Source: Vibrio sp. RE86
GTDB taxonomy: Bacteria; Pseudomonadota; Gammaproteobacteria; Enterobacterales; Vibrionaceae
NCBI RefSeq assembly: GCF_013114545.1
Contig: NZ_VTXI01000017.1
Span: forward strand, 1-64,000
Direction: 5' to 3'
Length of the DNA: 64,000 bases
Shown here piece by piece: positions 16,432-26,281 of the stretch. The position numbers and the translations under genes are program-made. The notes under the pieces were generated by a model that was given only the letters and a program-made list of their open reading frames with translations, had not been told where the DNA came from and did not search any database. Each line of letters opens with the position of its first letter. Position 1 is the stretch's first letter.

Positions 16432-17772
16432 ATGATTACAATAAAGAAGGGTTTGGACCTGCCAATCGCAGGAACTCCATCCCAGGTGATTAATGATGGT
16501 AAGACCATCAAAAAAGTCGCCTTGCTTGGCGAAGAGTACGTTGGCATGCGTCCTACCATGCATGTCCGCGTTGGCGATGAAGTAAAGAAAGCACAAGTTC
16601 TTTTTGAAGATAAAAAGAACCCAGGTGTGAAATTTACTGCGCCAGTAGCTGGTAAAGTGATCGAGATTAACCGTGGCGCTAAGCGTGTACTTCAATCTGT
16701 TGTGATTGAAGCTGCAGGCGAAGAGCAGGTGACTTTCGATAAGTTTGAAGCTGGTCAACTAGCAAGCCTAGACCGTGAAGCGGTTAAAGCTCAACTGGTT
16801 GAATCTGGTCTTTGGACAGCTTTACGTACTCGTCCGTTCAGCAAGGTTCCTGCAATTGAATCTTCTACTAAGGCTATCTTTGTTACTGCTATGGATACCA
16901 ATCCATTAGCGGCTCAGCCTGAGTTGATCATTAATGAACAACAAGAAGCATTCGTTGCTGGTCTAGATCTGCTTTCAACACTGACAGACGGCAAGGTTTA
17001 CGTTTGTAAATCTGGCACAAGTCTGCCTCGTTCTTCTCAGTCGAATGTTGAAGAGCATGTATTTGATGGCCCTCACCCAGCAGGTCTTGCTGGCACCCAC
17101 ATGCATTTCCTATACCCAGTGAATGCAGACAATGTGGCGTGGAGCATCAACTACCAAGACGTTATTGCGTTCGGTCAGTTGTTCCTAACTGGTGAGCTTT
17201 ACACTGACCGTGTTATTTCTCTGGCTGGCCCAGTAGTAAATAACCCTCGTCTAGTTCGTACAACGCTAGGTGCAAGCCTAGAAGACGTAACGGATAGCGA
17301 GCTAATGCCAGGTGAAGTTCGTGTGATTTCTGGTTCAGTACTAACAGGTACTCACGCAACTGGTCCTCACGCTTACCTAGGTCGTTACCACGTACAGGTT
17401 TCTGTATTACGTGAAGGCCGTGAAAAAGAGCTATTCGGCTGGGCTATGCCTGGTAAGAACAAGTTCTCTATCACTCGCTCATTCCTTGGTCACGTATTTA
17501 AAGGTCAGTTGTTCAACATGACAACGACGACTAACGGTAGTGATCGTTCTATGGTTCCAATCGGTAACTACGAGCGCATTATGCCGCTTGATATCGAACC
17601 GACTCTGCTACTTCGTGATCTATGTGCAGGCGATACTGACAGTGCAGTTGCACTTGGTGCGCTAGAGCTAGACGAAGACGATGTAGCACTGTGTACCTTT
17701 GTTTGTCCTGGTAAATACGAGTACGGTGAACTACTACGTGAATGCCTAGATAAGATCGAGAAGGAAGGGTAA
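16432..17772 (+). CDS. nqrA: Na+-NQR subunit A
   Basis: First gene of the six-subunit sodium-pumping NADH:ubiquinone oxidoreductase, which builds the respiratory sodium motive force in vibrios. NqrA is the peripheral subunit associated with quinone binding. The N-terminus [16 protein letters not shown] matches the family, so I start at 16432, four codons inside the longest frame (446 residues). The ribosome site is weak. nqrB follows after 5 bases. Confidence 0.97.
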   Translation: MITIKKGLDLPIAGTPSQVINDGKTIKKVALLGEEYVGMRPTMHVRVGDEVKKAQVLFEDKKNPGVKFTAPVAGKVIEINRGAKRVLQSVVIEAAGEEQVTFDKFEAGQLASLDREAVKAQLVESGLWTALRTRPFSKVPAIESSTKAIFVTAMDTNPLAAQPELIINEQQEAFVAGLDLLSTLTDGKVYVCKSGTSLPRSSQSNVEEHVFDGPHPAGLAGTHMHFLYPVNADNVAWSINYQDVIAFGQLFLTGELYTDRVISLAGPVVNNPRLVRTTLGASLEDVTDSELMPGEVRVISGSVLTGTHATGPHAYLGRYHVQVSVLREGREKELFGWAMPGKNKFSITRSFLGHVFKGQLFNMTTTTNGSDRSMVPIGNYERIMPLDIEPTLLLRDLCAGDTDSAVALGALELDEDDVALCTFVCPGKYEYGELLRECLDKIEKEG

Positions 17773-17777
17773 TTTTC

Positions 17778-19022
17778 ATGGCTCTTAAAAAGTTTCTTGA
17801 AGACATCGAGCATCACTTTGAGCCAGGCGGCAAACACGAAAAATGGTTTGCTCTGTACGAAGCTGTAGCAACAGTTTTCTACACTCCTGGTCTAATTACA
17901 AAGAAGAGCTCACACGTTCGTGATAGCGTTGACCTAAAACGTATCATGATCATGGTTTGGTTTGCGGTATTCCCAGCAATGTTCTGGGGTATGTACAACG
18001 CAGGGGGCCAAGCTATCGCAGCACTTAACCACATGTATGCTGGTGATCAACTTGCAGCGGTTGTTGCAGGTAACTGGCACTACTGGCTAACAGAAATGCT
18101 GGGTGGCACTTTAGCCGCCGATGCAGGCGTTGGTTCTAAGATGATCTTAGGTGCAACGTACTTCCTACCTATCTACGCGACGGTATTCATCGTTGGTGGT
18201 TTCTGGGAAGTTCTGTTCTGTATGGTGCGTAAGCACGAAGTTAACGAAGGTTTCTTTGTAACTTCGATCCTGTTTGCACTGATCGTTCCACCAACACTTC
18301 CTCTATGGCAAGCAGCACTAGGTATTACCTTCGGTGTTGTTGTTGCTAAAGAGATCTTCGGTGGTACTGGTCGTAACTTCCTTAACCCAGCACTTGCTGG
18401 CCGTGCTTTCCTATTCTTCGCTTACCCAGCGCAAATCTCGGGTGACGTAGTATGGACTGCAGCTGACGGCTTCTCTGGTGCAACGGCGCTAAGCCAATGG
18501 GCTCAAGGTGGTAACGGTGCTCTAGTTAACACAGTTTCAGGTGAAGCAATCACTTGGATGGATGCGTTCCTAGGCAACATCCCAGGTTCTATCGGTGAAG
18601 TATCGACTCTAGCACTCATGATTGGTGCAGCTCTAATCGTTTACATGCGAATCGCTTCTTGGCGCATCATCGCGGGTGTAATGATTGGTATGGTTGTAAC
18701 GGCTACGCTGTTCAACGTAATCGGTTCAGATACTAACCCAATGTTCAACATGCCATGGCACTGGCACCTAGTTCTAGGTGGTTTTGCATTCGGTATGTTC
18801 TTCATGGCGACAGACCCAGTATCAGCTTCATTTACTAACAAAGGTAAATGGTGGTACGGCGCGCTAATCGGCGTGATGTGTGTACTAATCCGTGTAGTTA
18901 ACCCAGCGTACCCAGAAGGTATGATGCTGGCGATTCTATTCGCTAACCTGTTCGCACCTCTATTCGACCATGTAGTAATCGAGAAGAACATCAAGCGGAG
19001 ACTAGCACGCTATGGCAAGTAA
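17778..19022 (+). CDS. nqrB: Na+-NQR subunit B
   Basis: Polytopic membrane subunit of 414 residues that carries covalent FMN and the sodium path. The flavinylation motif SGATALSQ places the modified residue at Thr236, the same number as in V. cholerae. The FMN is attached by ApbE, encoded after the operon. The end overlaps the start of nqrC by 11 bases. Confidence 0.98.
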   Translation: MALKKFLEDIEHHFEPGGKHEKWFALYEAVATVFYTPGLITKKSSHVRDSVDLKRIMIMVWFAVFPAMFWGMYNAGGQAIAALNHMYAGDQLAAVVAGNWHYWLTEMLGGTLAADAGVGSKMILGATYFLPIYATVFIVGGFWEVLFCMVRKHEVNEGFFVTSILFALIVPPTLPLWQAALGITFGVVVAKEIFGGTGRNFLNPALAGRAFLFFAYPAQISGDVVWTAADGFSGATALSQWAQGGNGALVNTVSGEAITWMDAFLGNIPGSIGEVSTLALMIGAALIVYMRIASWRIIAGVMIGMVVTATLFNVIGSDTNPMFNMPWHWHLVLGGFAFGMFFMATDPVSASFTNKGKWWYGALIGVMCVLIRVVNPAYPEGMMLAILFANLFAPLFDHVVIEKNIKRRLARYGK

Positions 19023-19782
19023 TAACGACAGCATTAAAAAGACGCTGGGTGTTGTTATCGGGTTGAGCCTTGTTTGTTCAATCATCGTATCAACAGCAGC
19101 CGTTGGTCTTCGTGACAAACAAAAAGCTAACGCTGTACTAGATAAGCAAACTAAGATCGTTGAAGTTGCTGGCATTGAAGCAGAAGGTAAAAAAGTACCT
19201 GAGCTATTTGCCCAGTACATCGAACCTCGTCTAGTTGATTTCGAAACTGGCGCGTTTGTTGACGGCGATGCAGCGACTTACGACCAACGTAAAGCAGCGA
19301 AAGATCCAGCTGAGTCTATCAAGCTAACTGCTGAACAAGACAACGCTAAGATCCTACGTCGTGCTAACACAGGTGTTGTATACCTAGTGAAAGAAGGCGA
19401 CGCAGTATCTAAGATCATCCTACCTGTACACGGTAACGGTCTTTGGTCAATGATGTACGCATTCGTTGCGGTAGAAACTGACGGTAACACTGTATCTGCA
19501 ATCACTTACTACGAGCAGGGTGAAACTCCTGGACTTGGTGGTGAAGTTGAGAACCCATCTTGGCGTGCTCAATTTGTTGGTAAGAAGCTTTATGATGAAA
19601 ACTTCAAACCAGCTATCAAGGTTGTTAAAGGTGGTGCTCCAGCCGGTTCTGAACACGGTGTTGATGGCCTATCAGGTGCGACACTAACAGGTAACGGTGT
19701 TCAAGGTACATTTGATTTCTGGTTAGGCGATATGGGCTTTGGTCCATTCCTAGCAAAAGTTCGTGACGGAGGTCTGAACTAA
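19012..19782 (+). CDS. nqrC: Na+-NQR subunit C
   Basis: A single N-terminal membrane helix (about residues 11-33) anchors a periplasmic FMN domain. The ApbE target motif [10 protein letters not shown] puts covalent FMN on Thr224 (Thr225 in V. cholerae). Length 256. Its stop and the nqrD start overlap (TAATG), so synthesis of the complex is translationally coupled. Confidence 0.98.
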   Translation: MASNNDSIKKTLGVVIGLSLVCSIIVSTAAVGLRDKQKANAVLDKQTKIVEVAGIEAEGKKVPELFAQYIEPRLVDFETGAFVDGDAATYDQRKAAKDPAESIKLTAEQDNAKILRRANTGVVYLVKEGDAVSKIILPVHGNGLWSMMYAFVAVETDGNTVSAITYYEQGETPGLGGEVENPSWRAQFVGKKLYDENFKPAIKVVKGGAPAGSEHGVDGLSGATLTGNGVQGTFDFWLGDMGFGPFLAKVRDGGLN

Positions 19783-20414
19783 TGTCTAGCGCACAAAACG
19801 TTAAGAAGAGTCTATTAGCACCAGTATTGGACAACAACCCAATCGCGCTACAGGTTCTTGGTGTTTGTTCTGCACTTGCAGTAACAACTAAACTAGAAAC
19901 GGCTTTCGTAATGACACTAGCGGTTATCTTCGTAACTGCATTGTCTAACTTCTTCGTTTCGGTAATCCGTAACCACATTCCAAACAGCGTGCGTATCATC
20001 GTACAGATGGCAATCATCGCATCGCTAGTAATCGTGGTAGACCAAGTGCTAAAAGCATACCTATACGATATCTCTAAGCAGCTATCTGTATTCGTAGGCC
20101 TAATCATTACTAACTGTATTGTAATGGGTCGTGCTGAAGCATTCGCTATGAAGTCTGAGCCAATCCCATCTCTAATCGATGGTATCGGTAACGGTCTTGG
20201 TTACGGTTTCGTTCTTATCACTGTTGGTTTCTTCCGTGAACTGTTTGGCTCAGGCAAACTGTTCGGTATGGAAGTGCTTCCTCTAGTGAGCAATGGTGGT
20301 TGGTACCAACCTAACGGTCTGATGCTTCTAGCACCATCTGCATTCTTCCTAATCGGCTTCCTAATCTGGGCAATCCGTATTCTGAAACCAGAACAAGTAG
20401 AAGCGAAGGAGTAA
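19782..20414 (+). CDS. nqrD: Na+-NQR subunit D
   Basis: A 210-residue membrane subunit with about six helices, homologous to NqrE and to RnfE. The paired subunits D and E hold the membrane iron centre between them in the complex; the Cys in the [13 protein letters not shown] segment is a ligand candidate. Confidence 0.97.
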   Translation: MSSAQNVKKSLLAPVLDNNPIALQVLGVCSALAVTTKLETAFVMTLAVIFVTALSNFFVSVIRNHIPNSVRIIVQMAIIASLVIVVDQVLKAYLYDISKQLSVFVGLIITNCIVMGRAEAFAMKSEPIPSLIDGIGNGLGYGFVLITVGFFRELFGSGKLFGMEVLPLVSNGGWYQPNGLMLLAPSAFFLIGFLIWAIRILKPEQVEAKE

Positions 20415-20421
20415 GGACGTC

Positions 20422-21018
20422 ATGGAACATTACATTAGCTTGCTAGTTAAATCGATTTTCATCGAAAACTTAGCACTATCGTTCTTCTTAGGTATGTGTA
20501 CATTCCTTGCTGTATCTAAGAAAGTTAAGACCTCTTTTGGTCTTGGTGTTGCGGTTGTCTTCGTACTGACTGTTGCAGTACCAGTGAACAACCTGCTTTA
20601 CACTTTCATTCTTAAAGAGAATGCGTTAGTTGAAGGCGTGGATCTTAGCTTCCTGAACTTCATCACCTTTATCGGTGTAATCGCAGCACTTGTACAGATT
20701 CTAGAAATGATCTTAGACCGTTTCTTCCCACCTCTGTACAACGCGCTAGGCATCTTCCTACCGCTGATCACAGTAAACTGTGCGATCTTCGGTGGCGTGT
20801 CTTTCATGGTTACACGTGACTACAACTTTGCTGAATCTGTTGTTTACGGCTTCGGCTCTGGTGTGGGTTGGATGCTAGCTATCGTTGCGTTAGCAGGTAT
20901 CCGCGAGAAGATGAAGTACTCTGACGTACCTCCAGGTCTACGTGGCCTTGGTATTACGTTCATCACAGTTGGCCTTATGGCGCTAGGCTTTATGTCTTTC
21001 TCTGGTGTTCAACTGTAA
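20422..21018 (+). CDS. nqrE: Na+-NQR subunit E
   Basis: A 198-residue six-helix membrane subunit, homologue of NqrD with inverted topology. VNCAIFGG carries the conserved Cys that, with NqrD, ligates the membrane-embedded iron centre. It lies 7 bases after nqrD and 33 before nqrF. Confidence 0.97.
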   Translation: MEHYISLLVKSIFIENLALSFFLGMCTFLAVSKKVKTSFGLGVAVVFVLTVAVPVNNLLYTFILKENALVEGVDLSFLNFITFIGVIAALVQILEMILDRFFPPLYNALGIFLPLITVNCAIFGGVSFMVTRDYNFAESVVYGFGSGVGWMLAIVALAGIREKMKYSDVPPGLRGLGITFITVGLMALGFMSFSGVQL

Positions 21019-21051
21019 GTCGGGTAAACGGCAGCAATTAAAGGAATAGTC

Positions 21052-22278
21052 ATGAATACTATTATTTTTGGTGTAGTGATGTTTACCCTGATTATTTTGG
21101 CGCTAGTTTTAGTGATTCTATTCGCTAAATCTAAACTAGTACCATCAGGTGACATTACAATCTCTGTGAATAACGACCCTTCACTGGCGATCGTTACACA
21201 ACCAGGTAGCAAGCTACTGGGTGCTCTAGCAGGTGCTGGCGTATTCGTATCTTCTGCTTGTGGTGGCGGTGGCTCTTGTGGTCAGTGTCGCGTAAAAGTT
21301 AAATCAGGCGGTGGCGATATTCTACCTACTGAGCTTGACCACATCAGTAAAGGTGAAGCTCGTGAAGGCGAACGTCTAGCGTGTCAGGTTGCAATGAAAA
21401 CTGACATGGACATCGAACTTCCTGAAGAAATCTTCGGCGTTAAGAAGTGGGAATGTTCAGTTATCTCTAACGATAACAAAGCAACATTCATCAAAGAGCT
21501 TAAGCTACAAATCCCAGATGGCGAATCAGTACCTTTCCGTGCTGGTGGTTACATCCAGATTGAAGCACCTGCTCACCACGTGAAATACGCTGACTTCGAC
21601 GTACCAGAAGAGTACCGTGAAGATTGGGACAAGTTTAACCTATTCCGTTACGAGTCTAAGGTTAACGAAGAAACAATCCGTGCTTACTCAATGGCTAACT
21701 ACCCTGAAGAAGAAGGCATTATTATGCTAAACGTGCGTATCGCTACGCCGCCGCCTAATAATCCTGATGTACCACCTGGTATCATGTCTTCATTCATCTG
21801 GTCTCTTAAAGAAGGCGACAAATGTACTATTTCTGGTCCATTTGGTGAGTTCTTCGCGAAAGACACAGACAATGAGATGGTCTTCGTTGGTGGTGGTGCT
21901 GGTATGGCTCCAATGCGTTCGCACATCTTCGATCAGCTTAAGCGTCTTAACTCTACTCGTAAGATGTCTTTCTGGTACGGTGCGCGTTCTAAGCGTGAGA
22001 TGTTCTACGTTGAAGATTTCGACGGCCTACAAGCTGAAAACGATAACTTCGTGTGGCACTGTGCTCTGTCTGACCCTATGCCAGAAGATAACTGGGATGG
22101 TTACACAGGCTTCATCCACAACGTACTGTACGAAAACTACTTGAAGGATCACGAAGCTCCTGAAGATTGTGAGTACTACATGTGTGGTCCACCGATGATG
22201 AACGCTGCTGTTATCGGCATGCTGAAAGATCTAGGTGTAGAAGACGAAAATATCCTACTGGATGACTTCGGCGGCTAA
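21052..22278 (+). CDS. nqrF: Na+-NQR subunit F, NADH-oxidising
   Basis: Electron entry subunit of 408 residues. An N-terminal helix (about 3-25) is followed by a [2Fe-2S] ferredoxin domain with Cys70, Cys76, Cys79 and Cys111, and then an FAD/NADH-binding reductase domain, where RAYSMANYP binds FAD and [12 protein letters not shown] binds nucleotide. The cysteine numbers equal those of V. cholerae NqrF. The nqr transcript probably ends at the hairpin at 22414. Confidence 0.98.
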   Translation: MNTIIFGVVMFTLIILALVLVILFAKSKLVPSGDITISVNNDPSLAIVTQPGSKLLGALAGAGVFVSSACGGGGSCGQCRVKVKSGGGDILPTELDHISKGEAREGERLACQVAMKTDMDIELPEEIFGVKKWECSVISNDNKATFIKELKLQIPDGESVPFRAGGYIQIEAPAHHVKYADFDVPEEYREDWDKFNLFRYESKVNEETIRAYSMANYPEEEGIIMLNVRIATPPPNNPDVPPGIMSSFIWSLKEGDKCTISGPFGEFFAKDTDNEMVFVGGGAGMAPMRSHIFDQLKRLNSTRKMSFWYGARSKREMFYVEDFDGLQAENDNFVWHCALSDPMPEDNWDGYTGFIHNVLYENYLKDHEAPEDCEYYMCGPPMMNAAVIGMLKDLGVEDENILLDDFGG

Positions 22279-22411
22279 ATTTCAGCGTATTTGAAGCTGT
22301 AGCGTTGTTGGTTTCATGAACCCAACCTAATCACATAGAAGACCTATGTTCATAGGCTTGGGTTTATTCACAGCCTAGCTACAACTCCAACTACTTGAAA
22401 TTGCGTATATA
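22279..22411. repeat. ERIC-like imperfect palindromic repeat
   Basis: About 125-130 bp between nqrF and apbE form a long imperfect inverted repeat. ATTTCA/TGAAAT are at the ends, TGTAGC/GCTACA further in, AACCCAA (22319-22325)/TTGGGTT (22358-22364) inside, and a CCTATG-TT-CATAGG hairpin at the centre. The size and the right-end pattern (CAGCC..GC..CAACT..ACTTGAAAT) resemble enterobacterial ERIC elements, which also occur in vibrios. It begins immediately after the nqrF stop. Confidence 0.6.
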
Positions 22412-22413
22412 AG

Positions 22414-22448
22414 ATGGCTGACTGCTTAAAGTCAGCCATTATTTTTTT
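22414..22448 (+). terminator. Terminator of the nqrABCDEF transcript
   Basis: Stem ATGGCTGAC/GTCAGCCAT, 8-base loop, followed by TATTTTTTT. It separates nqrF from apbE and lies right behind the ERIC-like repeat. Confidence 0.85.
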
Positions 22449-22524
22449 AAGAGTGGTAATAGTCGATGCGTTCGATAAAGACACATGCGCTATTCCCGTT
22501 CCTCAAAATACAGGAGTCAAACAA

Positions 22525-23529
22525 GTGAAAAAGTGGCTTGTTGCATTTGCTTCTCTGTTCATCCTAGCTGGCTGTGAGAAACCAGCAGAGCAAATTCATT
22601 TAAGTGGCCCAACAATGGGTACCACCTATAATATTAAGTACATCTCGCAAGATGGTTTACCGACACCCCAAGCGCTTCAAACTGAAATTGATCGCTTGCT
22701 TGAAGAAGTAAACGATCAGATGTCGACTTACCGAAAAGACTCAGAGCTTAGTCGTTTCAACCAGTCGGAATCTTCTGAGGCATTCGAAGTTTCAGCGCAA
22801 ACCGCGACGGTCGTGAAAGAAGCAATCCGTTTAAACGGTCTTACTCTAGGCGCGCTAGATGTGACGGTTGGTCCGCTTGTAAACCTTTGGGGGTTTGGTC
22901 CTGAAGCTCGCCCTGAAGTGGTTCCTACAGATGCTGAACTTGCAGAGCGTAAAGCAATGACGGGCATTCACCACTTAGCGGTAGACGGTAATTCACTGTC
23001 AAAAGACATTCCTAATTTGTACGTTGATCTATCAACGATTGCGAAAGGTTGGGGCGTTGATGTTGTCGCTGACTACATCCAATCTCAAGGCGTAAACAAC
23101 TTTATGGTTGAAGTAGGCGGTGAGATGCGTTTGAAAGGCGTCAATCGCGAAGGCGTAAAATGGCGTATTGCGATTGAGAAACCTTCAGTTGAAGAGCGTG
23201 CCATTCAAGAGATTATTGAACCAGGAGATATGGCGGTCGCGACTTCGGGCGATTACCGTAACTATTTTGAGCGTGATGGTGTACGATACTCGCATATCAT
23301 TAACCCAGAAACAGGCACACCGATTGAACACAAAGTCGTGTCGGTGACGGTACTGGATAAATCTTCAATGACAGCAGATGGCTTAGCAACTGGTCTGATG
23401 GTCCTCGGTGAAGAGGTAGGCATGAAGATTGCTGAAAAGAACAATATACCTGTGTTTATGATTGTGAAAACACAAGATGGATTTAAAGAAATGGCTTCTA
23501 CTGCGTATAAGCCATACCAAAATAAATAA
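22525..23529 (+). CDS. apbE: FAD:protein FMN transferase ApbE (lipoprotein)
   Basis: Attaches FMN through a phosphoester to Thr of SGAT-type motifs in NqrB and NqrC. I use the GTG at 22525, which has CAGGAG 8 bases upstream and begins a lipoprotein signal (lipobox LAGC, Cys17); the longer frame would read through the upstream terminator. Family motifs include GPTMGTTYNIKY near the mature start, the substrate/FAD segment STIAKGWGVD, and the Mg2+-binding Asp in TADGLATGLMV. The mature enzyme works in the periplasm, consistent with periplasmic flavin sites on NqrC. Confidence 0.96.
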   Translation: MKKWLVAFASLFILAGCEKPAEQIHLSGPTMGTTYNIKYISQDGLPTPQALQTEIDRLLEEVNDQMSTYRKDSELSRFNQSESSEAFEVSAQTATVVKEAIRLNGLTLGALDVTVGPLVNLWGFGPEARPEVVPTDAELAERKAMTGIHHLAVDGNSLSKDIPNLYVDLSTIAKGWGVDVVADYIQSQGVNNFMVEVGGEMRLKGVNREGVKWRIAIEKPSVEERAIQEIIEPGDMAVATSGDYRNYFERDGVRYSHIINPETGTPIEHKVVSVTVLDKSSMTADGLATGLMVLGEEVGMKIAEKNNIPVFMIVKTQDGFKEMASTAYKPYQNK

Positions 23530-23548
23530 CTAAGATGAGCATGTCATT

Positions 23549-23782
23549 ATGAGTACATTTCTAATTACATTCGGTGTGTTTTTAGCCGTGATTGCAGCAA
23601 TGTCGATCGGCTACATCATCCAGAAAAAAGTGGTGAAAGGGAGCTGTGGCGGCCTTGGTGCTGTTGGTATCGATAAGGTATGTAACTGTCCAGAACCTTG
23701 TGATGCACGCAAAAAACGTGAAGCTCGTGAAGCTCTGCGTGCTGAAAAGCTTGCTGCTTGGGAAAAAGATCGCATTGCGTAA
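23549..23782 (+). CDS. nqrM: Na+-NQR maturation factor NqrM
   Basis: A 77-residue protein with one N-terminal helix (residues 3-24) and four cysteines, Cys33, Cys45, Cys47 and Cys51, in CGGLG...CNCPEPC. NqrM is required for delivering iron to the NqrD/E site, and Cys33 is reported essential in the homologue. Its position after nqr-apbE fits that role. Confidence 0.96.
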   Translation: MSTFLITFGVFLAVIAAMSIGYIIQKKVVKGSCGGLGAVGIDKVCNCPEPCDARKKREAREALRAEKLAAWEKDRIA

Positions 23783-23804
23783 TCTTATGTGAGTTACCCC
23801 AATA

Positions 23805-23832
23805 AAAAACACCAGCATTCGCTGGTGTTTTT
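23805..23832. terminator. Bidirectional terminator between nqrM and the cyclase gene
   Basis: Stem AAAAACACCAGC/GCTGGTGTTTTT with ATTC loop lies between convergent genes. Confidence 0.92.
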
Positions 23833-23840
23833 GTTTCTGA

Positions 23841-25055
23841 TTAAGAATGAACCGTTTGGTTTCGCCCGGCTTCTTTTGCTGCATATAGCCTATCATCGGC
23901 TAGCTTAATCTGAGCGTCGAGCTCGCCGTCTGTATTGCATACCCCGACGCTGAGTGTCACTTTGATCTCTTGCTCTTTGTGCTTAATTGGCGTTTTCTCA
24001 ACACGTTGGCGCATGTTCTCTAAGCGAGTAATGAAGTCATCGAATGGTGAGCATGACTGAATACAGAACTCTTCTCCACCAAATCGAACTACAACGTCAT
24101 CAGGAAAGTAGATCTTGAGGATGTTAGCGACCATCACTAATGCGGCGTCTCCTCCATCGTGACCATAGGTATCATTTACCTTTTTGAAGTGGTCAATATC
24201 GAGCATAGCAATGCTGCGATGGTCACACCCTGAGCATGCTTGATTGAAAAGAAAACGTCGGTTCCAAAGCCCCGTTAATGCATCCTGGTTTGCCATTTTA
24301 TACAGCTCATCGGTGGCTTCTTTCATATCAAGCAGCTGATGAATACGGCAATAAAACTCTTCCTGATTAAAAGGCTTCGTCAAAAAGTCATTCGCACCGG
24401 CTTTCAGAAACTGAGCCGTCATTGTTTTAGATTCGTTCCCTGATAAACCAAGAATCGCTAGGCTGTTCTTATCGTAGGTCTGCCTTACTTCACGAGTCAT
24501 GGTGATGCCGTCTTTTTCTGGCATATCATGGTCCGTGATAATAAAAGTAATGTCAGGGTTCTCAGCTAATTTCTGTAATCCTTGTTGGCCATCTTCTGCT
24601 TGGGTTGTTCGAATGTATTGGTGTTCCAATAACTGAACCACGTGCTTACGAACTGTCGGGGAGTCATCCACGACAAGAGCATGATGCTGATCATTGTTAA
24701 GAAGCCTTTTTACCAATGGCATCAGGTAAGACACCGATGCCATACTGTCTTTTAGGATGTAATCGACAATCCCTTTTGCGATAAATCTTTCTCGAGCTTC
24801 ATCATTAAACGTTGCCGTTAAAACAATAACCTTTTGCTGATAGGAAAGTACTAGGTCAATGACTTCACCGTCTTGAGCATCAGGCAGGCAGTAATCTAAA
24901 ACAGCGAAACGGAACTCCTTGTGTTGCTTCAATAGCCGTTCCGCTTCTTCGTATGTCTCTGCCCCAAATACCTGACAACCAAGTGCTGTCAACTGTTGGA
25001 CCAAGTAGTTTCTATACGCACGGCTATCTTCGACAACCAACACTTTATTGTTCAA
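23841..25055 (-). CDS. Tandem-receiver (REC-REC) diguanylate cyclase
   Basis: Two receiver domains come first: residues about 1-115, with phospho-acceptor Asp in AVLDYCLPD, and about 125-240, with Asp in IITDHDMPEKDG. A GGDEF domain (about 250-400) follows with active motif VRFGGEEF. It should make c-di-GMP under phosphorelay control; no histidine kinase is nearby. The RxxD inhibitory site expected five residues before GGEEF is absent (FPDD). I take the TTG at 25055 (AGAGG upstream, then NNKVLVVEDS) as start, giving 404 residues; the longest frame adds 26 improbable residues. Confidence 0.88.
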   Translation of the reverse strand: MNNKVLVVEDSRAYRNYLVQQLTALGCQVFGAETYEEAERLLKQHKEFRFAVLDYCLPDAQDGEVIDLVLSYQQKVIVLTATFNDEARERFIAKGIVDYILKDSMASVSYLMPLVKRLLNNDQHHALVVDDSPTVRKHVVQLLEHQYIRTTQAEDGQQGLQKLAENPDITFIITDHDMPEKDGITMTREVRQTYDKNSLAILGLSGNESKTMTAQFLKAGANDFLTKPFNQEEFYCRIHQLLDMKEATDELYKMANQDALTGLWNRRFLFNQACSGCDHRSIAMLDIDHFKKVNDTYGHDGGDAALVMVANILKIYFPDDVVVRFGGEEFCIQSCSPFDDFITRLENMRQRVEKTPIKHKEQEIKVTLSVGVCNTDGELDAQIKLADDRLYAAKEAGRNQTVHS

Positions 25056-25152
25056 AGTCGTGCCTCTTATATATCTACTTATAAACCTAATAATAACGTT
25101 TACTTTACAAGATGCGAGGAAATCCTTTGACAATTTAATTCAATCCCTCACT

Positions 25153-25195
25153 TTTAGAAAGTGTATGGATGAATTATACTGTTTATTCATACAGT
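25153..25195 (+). promoter_or_regulatory. dinB promoter with LexA (SOS) box
   Basis: TTTAGA (25153-25158), a 16-bp spacer, and TATACT (25175-25180) form the promoter. The SOS box CTGT-TTATTCAT-ACAG at 25179-25194 overlaps the -10 and the start of transcription. The box is a perfect CTGT-N8-ACAG match. Confidence 0.9.
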
Positions 25196-25213
25196 TTTGT
25201 TTTTTGGTGCAGC

Positions 25214-26281
25214 GTGTCTGGCGATAAAGTAAGAAAAATCATACATGTAGACATGGACTGTTTTTATGCGGCGGTAGAGATGCGTGATAACCCATCTTAC
25301 CGAAACCGTCCGCTTGCCGTTGGTGGTCATGAGAAGCAGCGAGGTGTCCTCAGTACGTGTAACTATGAGGCAAGAAAGTTTGGCGTACGTAGTGCGATGC
25401 CGACGTCACGTGCTTTGCAGCTTTGCCCCAAGCTATTAGTCGTTCCCGGTCGAATGCAAGTTTACAAAGACGTTTCACAAAAGATCAGGGCGATATTCGC
25501 TCGCTATACCGACTTAATAGAACCCCTCTCGTTAGATGAAGCTTATTTAGATGTCACAAACTGTACTCAGCATCACGGTTCAGCCACATTGATTGCTGAA
25601 GCGATACGCAGAGAAATTTGGCAAGAACTGCAACTAACGGCGTCTGCTGGTGTTGCTCCGGTGAAGTTTTTAGCCAAGGTTGCTTCCGATCTGAATAAGC
25701 CCAACGGGCAATATGTTATTCCACCAGAGAGAGTGCAGGAAGAGGTTGATAAGTTACCACTGGAAAGGATCCCTGGGGTGGGGAAGGTCAGCTTAGAGAA
25801 GTTACATCAAGCGGGTTTTTATCTTTGCCAAGACATTAAAAATAGTGACTATCGAGATCTGCTAACTAAGTTCGGTCGAATGGGCGCTTCATTATGGAAA
25901 AAGAGCCACGGCATCGATAACCGCGAAGTCGTGGTTGAGCGTGAACGGAAGTCGGTGGGTGTCGAGCGTACGTTTAGTGAAAACATCTCTTCCTACGATG
26001 AATGTTGGCGAGTGATCGAAGAGAAGCTTTATCCTGAATTAGAAAAACGTTTAGAAAAAGCATCGCCAGAAAAAGCGATCATTAAGCAGGGAATCAAACT
26101 CAAGTTTGCCGACTTTCAGCTGACGACGATTGAACATATTCACCCTGAACTTGACCTTGATTACTTTAAGCAGCTGCTACGAGACATCCTTAAAAGGCAA
26201 GATGGGAGAGAAATTCGCCTATTAGGCTTGAGCGTGATGCTCAAGCCTGAAGAGCAAACCAAACAGCTGAGTTTTTTCTAA
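25214..26281 (+). CDS. dinB: DNA polymerase IV (DinB)
   Basis: Y-family translesion polymerase, 355 residues. Catalytic metal-binding residues are in HVDMDCFYAAVE (palm) and LSLDEAYLDV. The little finger domain follows (about 240-340), and the C-terminal QLSFF is a beta-clamp binding motif. The open frame extends upstream to 25169, but that ATG lies within the promoter/LexA box, so the GTG at 25214 is the credible start despite a modest ribosome site. Its end overlaps the convergent helicase gene by 4 bases. Confidence 0.96.
   Translation: MSGDKVRKIIHVDMDCFYAAVEMRDNPSYRNRPLAVGGHEKQRGVLSTCNYEARKFGVRSAMPTSRALQLCPKLLVVPGRMQVYKDVSQKIRAIFARYTDLIEPLSLDEAYLDVTNCTQHHGSATLIAEAIRREIWQELQLTASAGVAPVKFLAKVASDLNKPNGQYVIPPERVQEEVDKLPLERIPGVGKVSLEKLHQAGFYLCQDIKNSDYRDLLTKFGRMGASLWKKSHGIDNREVVVERERKSVGVERTFSENISSYDECWRVIEEKLYPELEKRLEKASPEKAIIKQGIKLKFADFQLTTIEHIHPELDLDYFKQLLRDILKRQDGREIRLLGLSVMLKPEEQTKQLSFF

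Noticed and set aside
25133..25169. Long N-terminal extensions of the REC-REC cyclase and DinB
   Set aside because: They overlap each other's promoter region or the SOS box and add residues unlike the families.
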